Of a stretch of DNA of 64,000 bases, positions 17,577-26,443 are shown piece by piece; the first letter of the stretch is position 1, and every line of letters begins with the position of its first letter. Below the pieces are notes generated by a model. The model made no database searches, was not told the origin of the DNA, and saw only the letters and a program-made list of their open reading frames with translations. The stretch comes from Dokdonia pacifica. GTDB taxonomy: Bacteria; Bacteroidota; Bacteroidia; Flavobacteriales; Flavobacteriaceae. A program made the position numbers and the translations under genes. The DNA is taken from NCBI RefSeq assembly GCF_900188275.1, contig NZ_FZNY01000001.1, positions 806,001-870,000 of the forward strand, read 5' to 3'.

Positions 17577-20500
17577 TCAATCAAACTGCTGTACGGTACC
17601 AGAATTTGCGAGTACCAATAGCTGTATATCTGAATTCAACACAAAGCCATTCATATCGGCATCTGCTGTGGAGTAGGCTTCACTACCTCCTGCAAGGCTT
17701 AAGGCTTCTGTAATGTCTGTATTGAGAATCTGGCTACTGCCATCGGCATCTCCTGCGATCATCGCAAAGGTGCCATTCACTTCGGAAAGTGCGAGGTTTT
17801 CTCCTTTCGCGAAAGCGGGATCTTGTGTAAAATCAAGCGTGCTTGCAGTGCTACTTAAAGGCGCTGGCACTGCAGCTAGTATCCCAATGTGATTACGGTG
17901 TCTAATGGCGATAAAATAATCACCTGCATCTTCTGTAAAGGTGATGTTTGAGGTACCATCTAGCCCTACGATATCTCCGTCTCGCTGTAATAGCGCTGCT
18001 GTACTGTTTACAACCGTGGTATTGTCATTATCTGCTCCAGATCGTAATTCTACCAGTACCCAATCGACGATGGCATTGGCACCTATAGTAGTAAATACCG
18101 TTGGGTCAACCGTTGCACCATCACCGTATGGAGAAGTCGTAGGAAGGAGTCCATTTTCGCGTAAGCTATCACGCATTAAGTCTTCTTCTCCAGCAATAGG
18201 GTTTGTGGCAGCGCCTTGTAAGAATACTTTCGGAGCTACGGTGATATCAATCGCAAATTCTGTGATCGATCTAAATCCTGTCCAACCTTCATCTAAGTAG
18301 GCTTGTGTGGTACCCTCAGGAACGAATAAGTCTATAAGTATTCTTCTATTACCAAAAGAATCCTGAGTCCCTGTAACGATACTCGGGGGTGTAATGGCTT
18401 CTACTGTAACCGAAGCCATTGGATTATCTAGAAATATATTATCTCCAAGTCGTGTTACATTTGAAGGGATGACTAGATTCGTAATTTGGTTATTTCTAAA
18501 GGTATTATTCCCCAAATTAGTAATGTTAGTAGAAATAATTAGCTCAGTAATCTCATTATCTTCAAAGCTGGCATTCGCTAAGGATGATACACTATTAGGG
18601 AGTATGAATGTTCCTGAAATGTTATTTTCTTGAAAGGCTCTAAACCCAATACTATTTAAATTATCAGGGAGTATAGGCATTGTTATAGCATTTCCAAAAA
18701 AGGCTCTTATACCTATCGATTCAAGGGTATTTGGTAATGCCACACTGGTTAAGCTTCGTTCTTCAAAAGCAGCACGTCCAATTGCTGTGACTGTAAAAAT
18801 TTGCTCTTGAATTAATACGGTCTCTGGGACGATAAGATTTGTAGATATCCCTGTGCCGCCTATCACTTCTACTTCATTGGGTAGCTCAGAAATAATCCTG
18901 TATACAAGACCGTCATCTAAAAATGTATTATCATTTATGGATGCAAAATCTGTCCATCCTGCATCTAAATAGGCTTGTGTTGTGCCTGGTGGCACTGATA
19001 AATCTATACCCGCTCTGTTTCCGAAAGTAAGAGGTTGGATAGTCGCAGGTATTTCACCCAATGCGATCACAGTGTCCAGAGCATTTATTTCAAAGGCTCC
19101 TTGACCAATAGATTGCACCGTACTGGGTATGGTTATGCTAGTTAAATCATTCATTCTAAAGCTTGCAATACCAATGGTTTCCAATCCTTCGGGTAAGTTA
19201 ATTTCAGTCAAAGCATTGTTACCGAAAGAAAGGTCTTCGATATGGCGTATTGTGCTAGGTAGCGTTACACTGGTAAGTCCTGAAGTTAGAAAAGCACTCT
19301 CACCAATACTTACTAAGGTATAATCACCACGTTCTCCTATTGTTACCGTTTCTGGTAAAATCAAATCAGAAGGAATCGTTGTACCTCCTATCACTGCTAC
19401 TTCATTGGGTGATTCAGAAATAATGGTATACCTAAGCCCCTCAATAGTAAGTGTAATACCTACGGCTTCATCATTGATAGATCCAAAACCTGTCCAATCC
19501 GCATCTAAGTATGTCTGTATGGTACCTTCGGGTACGATCAAGTCAATCACAGAGCGATCTCTAAAGCTGTCATTATCTATACCACTGGTGACAATAGCTG
19601 CTGGCGTAGCTCCTAATGCGATCACTTTTGTCAAATTAGTATTATCTCTAAACACGCCATTGGCAAGACTTGTCATACTTGCAGGAAGTGTAATCTCTGC
19701 TACATCTGCATTTCTAAATGCGCCTGGACCCAATGTTGTGACACTATTCCCCAAGCTTACGTCTGTAAGGGCTACATTATCTCTAAAAGCATCTTGAGCT
19801 ATTTCGATCACGCTATTGGGTATACTCACACTGGTAAGGTCATTACCCCTAAATACTCCTATACCTATGGTTTCAATTGAATTTCCCAGGGTAACATCTG
19901 TTAGTTGATTGTCCCTAAAAGCATTTGCTCCTATATCTATGACACTATCTGGTATGGTAACGCTGGTAATATTATCATTTCTGAAAGCATCATCTTCTAT
20001 TTCAATGATATCAAATCGTATTCCGTTTAAACTGGGTCTGCCATTGATAGTTATATTTCCACTATTCTCATTACCAATAATAGTAGCTTGATTAGGGTTA
20101 CTAGCGATAAGCCTATAGTTAGTACCAGATGTTGCATTAAAAATACCACCCAAAGGACCTGTATACACGCCATTGACTCCAAAAAAACCGATCCAACCTG
20201 CATTTTCATAGATAGTTTCAAAACCCTCAGGAACGGTAAGGTTAACCCTAGAACGATCTCTAAAGCTATCATTATCTACACCGCTATTTACAATACTTGC
20301 TGGGGTAGTACCTAGTGCTATCACACGGACAAATGATACATTATCACGAAATACACCATTGGCAATATTTGTCATACTGGCTGGAAGTGTAATCTCTACT
20401 ATTTGGTTATTCCTAAAGGCGCCTGGCCCTAGCGTTTCAACACTATTCCCTAAGATCATGCTTGTGATTTGATTGTCTCTAAAAGCATCTTGACCTATAT

Positions 20501-22604
20501 CAGTTATGCTATTTGGAATCGTTACACTGGTAATATTATTATTTCTAAAGGCATTTGGTTCTATCTCAACGACATCAAAATCTGTTCGGTTGGATGTAAT
20601 GAATCCTTGTATCACTAGATCACCAGAATTGGTATTATCAACAATATGAGCCGTATTTGGGCTACCTGCAGCGACCACTTTATAGGTAATATTGTTACTT
20701 GTAAATTCTGTATCTAGTGGTAGGGTATACACCCTATTGACACTAAAAAAATTCACCCAGTTATCAACTGCGTAGGTAGCTTCAGAACCTTCAGGAACCA
20801 CTAGACTAATCCTAGAACGATCTCTAAAACTATCGGTATCCTGACCGCTACTAGTTACAACAGTAGCAGGATTTGTACCTAATGCATTAATTTGCCGTAT
20901 GGTGGTATTATCCCGAAACACCCCGTTAGCGATATCTCTCATACTGGCAGGAATGGTAATGGCTGTTATTTGGTTATTTCTAAACGCCCCTGGACCAAGG
21001 CTTTCAACACTATTCCCTAAGGTCATGCTTGTAATTTGATTGTCTCTAAAAGCGTCTTGACCAATGTTTATGACCGTATTTGGGATACTTACACTGGTTA
21101 GTGCACGATTTCGAAACGCGTTGTTTTCTATATCAATCACTTCAAAATCAGTACGGTTCTCTGTTATGACACCCTCAATCACTAAATCACCTGTAACTAT
21201 ATCATCATCACTTTCAACAATATCGACTAAATTAGGAAGGCTCCCTGTAAATGTGATATTGTAAGTAATGCCGTTAGCGGTAAAGGTTTGTCCTTCCGGA
21301 CGTGAATACACCCCATTGACACTAAAAAAATTCACCCAATCTGCCGCTGCATACGTTGCCTCAGTACCCTCAGGAACCACTAAGCTAATGAGAGTACGAT
21401 CTCTAAAACTATCAGTATCTAAACCATTACTGGTTACAATAGTTGCAGGGTTTGTGCCTAATGCATCAATTCGCCTTAAGGTGGTATTATCACGAAACAC
21501 CCCATTTTCAATAGTTGCCATACTAGCAGGAAGAGTAATCTCTTCTATATCATTATTCCTAAAGGCTCCAGCGCGCAAGGTGGTCACACTATTTCCTAAA
21601 GTTACCTCCGTGAGTTGGTTGTCTCTAAACGCATCTTGCCCCACTATGATCACGCTGTTTGGGATCGTTACACTGGTAATTTGGTTTTGAAAAAACGCAC
21701 CTCTACCTATATTAATAATACTATTAGGAAGCGTTACACTGGTAATATTATTTCCTCTAAAAGCGTCCTGTTCTATAATTATAACGTCAAAAATGATTCC
21801 TCTAACTGACAGTATAGGTCCAAAACTTATATCCCCAGAATTAGTATTATTTATAATGCTCGCTTGGTTGGGATTGCCCGATAGAAAGCGATAGGTAATG
21901 CTATTATTTGCTACAATAGTATCTCCTATCTCACCAGTATACTGGCCATTGACACTAAAGAAATTGACCCAATTTGCCGCTGCATACGCTTCTTCAGCAC
22001 CTGCAGGCACGGTGAGATTAATGACGGAGCGATCTCTAAAACTATCATTATCTACTCCACTCGTACTAACCATTGCCGGCGTGGTACCTAGTGCTTCAAT
22101 GGTTCTTAAACCTGTATTATCTCGAAACGCACCATTTTCAATATTTATCATACTGGCAGGAATCGTAATATCTACTATTTGGTTATTTCTAAAAGCACCT
22201 AGATCAAGTACTTCAACCCTATTCCCTAAGGTTACGTCTGTAAGTTGATTATCTCTAAAAGCATCTATACCCACTGTAACAACGAAATTTGGAATCGTCA
22301 CACTACTCAATTGATTATTTCTGAAAGCATCTCTATCGATAACAAAAATGGAATTAGGAAGTACGACACTCTCGAGTTGTCCGTTTTCAAATGCACTATC
22401 TCCTATCTCTCTCACGATAAATTCTGTACCATTATTGGTAACGAATGCAGGAATAGTTAGGTTTGTAAATGCAAAATTACCTCCTGTAACTTTTACCTGA
22501 TTTGATGAAATGACTTCATAATTGAGACCACTAACAGTAAAGGTCTGTGCATAGCTTACTACCGATAGTAATAAGGTGATCAAAAGTGATACTATTGTTT
22601 TCAT
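17577..22604 (-). CDS. giant BspA-type leucine-rich-repeat surface protein with dockerin-like C-terminus
   Basis: A 1675-residue protein with a signal peptide (ends Ser-Tyr-Ala-Gln). It has about seven super-repeats, each of BspA/LRR_5 units ('IxxxAFRNNQITSVTIPNSV' style) closed by a linker such as WVNFFSVNGVYT. After the last repeat a domain with 'PKVFLQGAA', 'EEDLMRDSLR', 'AIVDWVLVELR' and 'YFIAIRHRNHIGI' follows. The final 60 residues carry two Asp-rich calcium-loop-like segments (GDADGSSQILNTDI and ADADMNGFVLNSDI) and end at QQFD. No T9SS type A domain is visible. BspA-type proteins mediate binding to surfaces or host proteins. The last 300 bp are very similar to the end of the gene at 22712, which implies duplication or conversion. 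Confidence 0.88.
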   Translation of the reverse strand: MKTIVSLLITLLLSVVSYAQTFTVSGLNYEVISSNQVKVTGGNFAFTNLTIPAFVTNNGTEFIVREIGDSAFENGQLESVVLPNSIFVIDRDAFRNNQLSSVTIPNFVVTVGIDAFRDNQLTDVTLGNRVEVLDLGAFRNNQIVDITIPASMINIENGAFRDNTGLRTIEALGTTPAMVSTSGVDNDSFRDRSVINLTVPAGAEEAYAAANWVNFFSVNGQYTGEIGDTIVANNSITYRFLSGNPNQASIINNTNSGDISFGPILSVRGIIFDVIIIEQDAFRGNNITSVTLPNSIINIGRGAFFQNQITSVTIPNSVIIVGQDAFRDNQLTEVTLGNSVTTLRAGAFRNNDIEEITLPASMATIENGVFRDNTTLRRIDALGTNPATIVTSNGLDTDSFRDRTLISLVVPEGTEATYAAADWVNFFSVNGVYSRPEGQTFTANGITYNITFTGSLPNLVDIVESDDDIVTGDLVIEGVITENRTDFEVIDIENNAFRNRALTSVSIPNTVINIGQDAFRDNQITSMTLGNSVESLGPGAFRNNQITAITIPASMRDIANGVFRDNTTIRQINALGTNPATVVTSSGQDTDSFRDRSRISLVVPEGSEATYAVDNWVNFFSVNRVYTLPLDTEFTSNNITYKVVAAGSPNTAHIVDNTNSGDLVIQGFITSNRTDFDVVEIEPNAFRNNNITSVTIPNSITDIGQDAFRDNQITSMILGNSVETLGPGAFRNNQIVEITLPASMTNIANGVFRDNVSFVRVIALGTTPASIVNSGVDNDSFRDRSRVNLTVPEGFETIYENAGWIGFFGVNGVYTGPLGGIFNATSGTNYRLIASNPNQATIIGNENSGNITINGRPSLNGIRFDIIEIEDDAFRNDNITSVTIPDSVIDIGANAFRDNQLTDVTLGNSIETIGIGVFRGNDLTSVSIPNSVIEIAQDAFRDNVALTDVSLGNSVTTLGPGAFRNADVAEITLPASMTSLANGVFRDNTNLTKVIALGATPAAIVTSGIDNDSFRDRSVIDLIVPEGTIQTYLDADWTGFGSINDEAVGITLTIEGLRYTIISESPNEVAVIGGTTIPSDLILPETVTIGERGDYTLVSIGESAFLTSGLTSVTLPSTIRHIEDLSFGNNALTEINLPEGLETIGIASFRMNDLTSITIPSTVQSIGQGAFEINALDTVIALGEIPATIQPLTFGNRAGIDLSVPPGTTQAYLDAGWTDFASINDNTFLDDGLVYRIISELPNEVEVIGGTGISTNLIVPETVLIQEQIFTVTAIGRAAFEERSLTSVALPNTLESIGIRAFFGNAITMPILPDNLNSIGFRAFQENNISGTFILPNSVSSLANASFEDNEITELIISTNITNLGNNTFRNNQITNLVIPSNVTRLGDNIFLDNPMASVTVEAITPPSIVTGTQDSFGNRRILIDLFVPEGTTQAYLDEGWTGFRSITEFAIDITVAPKVFLQGAATNPIAGEEDLMRDSLRENGLLPTTSPYGDGATVDPTVFTTIGANAIVDWVLVELRSGADNDNTTVVNSTAALLQRDGDIVGLDGTSNITFTEDAGDYFIAIRHRNHIGILAAVPAPLSSTASTLDFTQDPAFAKGENLALSEVNGTFAMIAGDADGSSQILNTDITEALSLAGGSEAYSTADADMNGFVLNSDIQLLVLANSGTVQQFD
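17804..17815. repeat. short palindrome inside the LRR gene
   Basis: CTTTCGCGAAAG is read in frame as part of Pro-Ala-Phe-Ala-Lys-Gly. The paralogue at 22712 has unrelated codons at this place, so the palindrome is specific to this copy. Confidence 0.9.
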
Positions 22605-22624
22605 AAATTAATTTTTTAGTTTTT

Positions 22625-22688
22625 CGCTTTCGTACTTCGACTACGCTCAGCATAAACTTCTGCGTCACTACGTTCCTTGAAAGCGTAC
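22625..22688. repeat. mosaic repeat: palindrome arms split by a foreign insert
   Basis: Outer arms CGCTTTCG and GAAAGCGTAC flank an internal block with ACTTCGACTACGCTCAGCAT, related to the block at 28325-28350. It lies between the two LRR genes. Confidence 0.65.
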
Positions 22689-22711
22689 TTAGAATTATTC
22701 CTTTTTTTCAA

Positions 22712-25700
22712 TTAATCAAACTGCTGCACGGTACCAGAATTTGCCAGCACCAATAATTGAATATCTGAATTCAATACAAACCCATTCATATCTGCATCTG
22801 CGGTGGAGTAGGCTTCACTACCTCCTGCCAGCGTTAAGGCTTCCGTAATGTCTGTATTGAGAATCTGGCTACTGCCGTCGGCATCACCGGCAATCATGGC
22901 GAAGGTTCCGTTTACCTCTGTAAGTGCTAAGTTTTCGCCCAGAGCACTCGTTATATTTTGTGTGAAATCTATAGGCGCTGATGTTGTGTTAAGTGGTGAG
23001 GGAACCGAAGTGATGATACCTATGTGATTACGATGTTTAATCGCTAGAAAATAATCACCTGCATCTACGGTAAAGGTAATGGGTGATGTTCCATCTGTGT
23101 CTACAATATCACCATCGCGTTGTAATAATGCTGATTGACTTGCTATGATTGTTGAACTATTTGAGGCATCTCTTAATTCAACAAATACCCAATCAACAAT
23201 TGCATTTGGACCAGTTGTCGTAAATAATGCTAATGTGTCTGAAACAGGTAATGCATCCTCATATGGGCTAAACACAGGAATGATACCTGCCACTCGCAAG
23301 TCGTCACGCATTAAATCTTCTTCTCCTGCATTTGGATTGATGGCAGCACCTTGTAAGAATACTTTAGGCGCTATTGTAATAGCTAGGTCTATTTCTGTAA
23401 TAGAATTGAAATTAATCCAACCACCATCTATATAATCTTGTGTGGTTCCTGAAGGTATGGTTAACTCTATGTTTGATCGATTACTAAACGTGTCGTTATT
23501 TCCTGTTGTGATACTAGCAGGTATACTTCCTAGTGCTGTAACTTCAGATAATGGATTTCCTTCAAATGCACGAAAACCAATACTACTTATAGTTTCAGGA
23601 AATGTAATGCTTGTCAATTCGTTATTACGAAAGCCCTGCCCTCCTATAGACACCAAACTATTAGGTAGTATGACACTCGTTAATTCATTACCACGAAAAC
23701 CACTTGCTCCTATACTTACTAACGTATTTGGTAGAATGACACTTGTTAAATCGCTAGCATCAAACGCACTACCTCCTATAGCCCTAACCGTAAAGTCTGA
23801 ACCACTACTGCTGACGATAGCATCAATCACAAGGTCTTGAGGAACAGCGGTTCCTCCTGTTATAGTCACTTCATTAGGAACTACTGATGTAACCGTGTAA
23901 TTTAAATTGTTTACTATAAAGGTATCGCCTACTTCAAAATTAATCACTCCATTTATGGAGTTAAAATTCACCCAACCTGCAGCTTCATAGGCTACTTCTG
24001 TACCATTAGGTACTGTTAAATCTATATCATTTTCGTTATTAAAAGAATCATCACTTGTTCCTAAAACAACACTAGGCGGCGTTGGATTTAAAGAGTTAAT
24101 ACTATTGAAAGTAGATCCACTAAAAGCACGTTGACCAATGCTCACTACATTTTCTGGTAGTATGAGCGTTGTTAAGTTATTATTTTCAAAAGATCTAAAA
24201 CCTATGGTTTCTAAACTAGTAGGAAATGTGACACTCGTTAAATCATTGCTAGCAAAGCACCTATTCGGTAAGTCTGTAACGCCCTCTGGTATCACTACAG
24301 ATTCAAGTGCATTAAAACGAAATGCTGCCGTCCCTATAGCACGAATTGTAGTAGGAAACGTAACACTTGTCAAACCAGAAGAGGTAAACGCTCCATCTCC
24401 AACACCTACTACTGTAAATACAACTCCTTGTATAGTAACTGTTTCTGGAAGCACTAAATTGACAGGCACCGTAGTTCCTCCTGCTACTTCAACTTCTGTA
24501 GGATTTAAAGAAGTAATCGTATAAGAAAGTCCATCGACATCAAATGTATTTCCTATTCCCAGTGGTAATTCCCCATTGATGGTCGCAAATCCTGTCCATC
24601 CATTATTGAGATACTCTAGCTGTGTACCAACGGGTATGGTTAAATCGATATTACCTCGGTTGCTAAAAGAATCGGTATTTACGTCTGTCGTGATATTTGC
24701 AGGAGTACTTCCCAAAGCAATAACTGCTACGAGTGGATTCCCTTGAAATGCTCTAAAAGCAATAAGACTTACATTCTCTGGAATGGTAATACTCGTTAAT
24801 TGATTATTACGAAATGCTTGCCCTCCTATCGTTGTAATCGTACTAGGTAACGAAACACTTGTTAAACCATTAGAAATAAACGCGTTTCCCTCTACAGCAG
24901 TCACTACAAAATCTGAACCCCCACTACTTACATTTTCTGGAATAGTTAGATTTTGTGGAACCGATGTCCCACCTCTAATGATCACTTCATTTGGGGATAG
25001 TGAGGTTACCGTGTAATTCAAATTATTTTCAGTAAAGGTATCTCCAACTTCAAAATCAACTACTCCATTTACGGAGTTAAAACCTACCCAACCCGCTGCT
25101 TCATAAGCTGCTTCTGTGCCATCAGGAATGGTTAAATTAATGTTTCCTTCGTTAGTAAATGAATCATTATTTCCTGCACCTATAACAACACTTGGCGGTG
25201 TAGGGTTTAAAGAATTCACACTAGTTAAAGGGGAGTTTGTAAAAGCAAATTGCGAAATACTGGTCACATTTTCTGGTAGTACAAGACTTATAAGATCATT
25301 ATTTTCAAAAGATCGAAAACCAATCGTTTCTATACTAGTAGGTAAGCTTACACTTATCAAGTCATTGTTAGAAAAACAACGTTGTGGAATATCAGTAATC
25401 CCATCTGGAATAACCACTTCGGTAATCGAATTAATACGAAATGTTGATTGTCCTAAATTACGCAAAGTACTGGGAAACGAAACACTTGTAATGCCATTGC
25501 CTTCAAATGCATTATTACCGAGAGCTACAACCGTAAAATCCGTTCCATTATCTGAAACAGTCTCAGGAATTACTAGGTCTGACGTAGGGGGTGTACCTCC
25601 CGTTAATTGAACTTCATTAGGTACTAAAGCTGTAATAACATAGGATAATCCATCTACCTCAAATAGGCCACCAATGATAGGTTGTTGCACACCATTTATA

Positions 25701-26275
25701 GAATTAAAACCCGTCCAGCCTGCGGTAATATAAGTGTCTTCTGTACCATCAGGCACGGTTAAATCTATATTGCTTCTGCTACCTCCAAATGTTGTCGTTC
25801 CAATGGCAGCAGGTGTTGTGCCTTCTGCTGTAATTATTGCCAAAGGATTGGCTCCAAAGGCACTCTCACCTATAGATATCATTGTGCTTGGAAAAGTAAT
25901 ATTTGCAAGACTATTAAATCTAAAAGCTCTTTGACCAATGGTTTCTAATCCTTCAGGCAATTCAATAGTCGTCAATGAATTTTGATCAAAGGTAAAATCA
26001 CCAATACTCCGTATGGTATTTGGTAACGAAACGCTTGTAATACTCTTACTCTCAAACGCGTTATTGCCTAAGGCAACGACAGTGAAATCGTCAATACCAT
26101 CGTTTACGATATCTGGGATTACTAAATCTGACGTAGGCGGCGTACCTCCTGTTAATTGAACTTCATTAGGTGTCGTAGATAGTATCGTGTAGTTTAAACC
26201 ATCTACTGTAAAGGTTTGTGAAAACCCAGTTGCTGAAATACACAAGATCAGCAAAAGTATACATAAATTTTTCAT
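22712..26275 (-). CDS. BspA-type leucine-rich-repeat surface protein with dockerin-like C-terminus
   Basis: The start at 26275 gives MKNLCILLL with a clean signal peptide (ends Gly-Phe-Ser-Gln); an upstream ATG at 26299 only adds eight residues and lies closer to the -7 box. The 1187-residue protein has about five super-repeats of BspA/LRR_5 units, each ended by 'GFNSINGV'-like linkers, then the same C-terminal domain (PKVFLQGAA, EEDLMRDDLR, HRNHIGI) and dockerin-like tail ending QQFD as the gene at 17577. It is first in its transcription unit, with promoter A upstream; the gene at 17577 follows after 107 bp and has no motif of its own, so they may be cotranscribed. Confidence 0.88.
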   Translation of the reverse strand: MKNLCILLLILCISATGFSQTFTVDGLNYTILSTTPNEVQLTGGTPPTSDLVIPDIVNDGIDDFTVVALGNNAFESKSITSVSLPNTIRSIGDFTFDQNSLTTIELPEGLETIGQRAFRFNSLANITFPSTMISIGESAFGANPLAIITAEGTTPAAIGTTTFGGSRSNIDLTVPDGTEDTYITAGWTGFNSINGVQQPIIGGLFEVDGLSYVITALVPNEVQLTGGTPPTSDLVIPETVSDNGTDFTVVALGNNAFEGNGITSVSFPSTLRNLGQSTFRINSITEVVIPDGITDIPQRCFSNNDLISVSLPTSIETIGFRSFENNDLISLVLPENVTSISQFAFTNSPLTSVNSLNPTPPSVVIGAGNNDSFTNEGNINLTIPDGTEAAYEAAGWVGFNSVNGVVDFEVGDTFTENNLNYTVTSLSPNEVIIRGGTSVPQNLTIPENVSSGGSDFVVTAVEGNAFISNGLTSVSLPSTITTIGGQAFRNNQLTSITIPENVSLIAFRAFQGNPLVAVIALGSTPANITTDVNTDSFSNRGNIDLTIPVGTQLEYLNNGWTGFATINGELPLGIGNTFDVDGLSYTITSLNPTEVEVAGGTTVPVNLVLPETVTIQGVVFTVVGVGDGAFTSSGLTSVTFPTTIRAIGTAAFRFNALESVVIPEGVTDLPNRCFASNDLTSVTFPTSLETIGFRSFENNNLTTLILPENVVSIGQRAFSGSTFNSINSLNPTPPSVVLGTSDDSFNNENDIDLTVPNGTEVAYEAAGWVNFNSINGVINFEVGDTFIVNNLNYTVTSVVPNEVTITGGTAVPQDLVIDAIVSSSGSDFTVRAIGGSAFDASDLTSVILPNTLVSIGASGFRGNELTSVILPNSLVSIGGQGFRNNELTSITFPETISSIGFRAFEGNPLSEVTALGSIPASITTGNNDTFSNRSNIELTIPSGTTQDYIDGGWINFNSITEIDLAITIAPKVFLQGAAINPNAGEEDLMRDDLRVAGIIPVFSPYEDALPVSDTLALFTTTGPNAIVDWVFVELRDASNSSTIIASQSALLQRDGDIVDTDGTSPITFTVDAGDYFLAIKHRNHIGIITSVPSPLNTTSAPIDFTQNITSALGENLALTEVNGTFAMIAGDADGSSQILNTDITEALTLAGGSEAYSTADADMNGFVLNSDIQLLVLANSGTVQQFD

Positions 26276-26324
26276 AGTAGTTATTTTGATAAAACACATA
26301 CTGTTGGGTATGTGAATATGTCCC

Positions 26325-26390
26325 CAAAATTAGGTCTACTACTATTAGTAAGCTGTAACAATACCGCCTAATGCTAGTACATTTCCGACA
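26325..26390 (-). promoter_or_regulatory. regulated promoter A: 33-bp motif plus -7 box
   Basis: Plus-strand motif 26358-26390 (starts ACAATACCGC, ends ACATTTCCGACA), then exactly 25 nt, then a perfect TAATTTTG -7 box on the minus strand (26325-26332), 50 nt before the ATG at 26275. There is no TTTG at -33, which fits activator dependence. Confidence 0.78.
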
Positions 26391-26443
26391 TGTATATTGG
26401 TAATTTTATGCTCTATGCATAAGGAAATAGCTATTTTTTTAGG

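Noticed and set aside
19129-25934. Plus-strand frames opposite the LRR genes
   Set aside because: Repeat shadows; the minus strand has signal peptides, domains and promoters.
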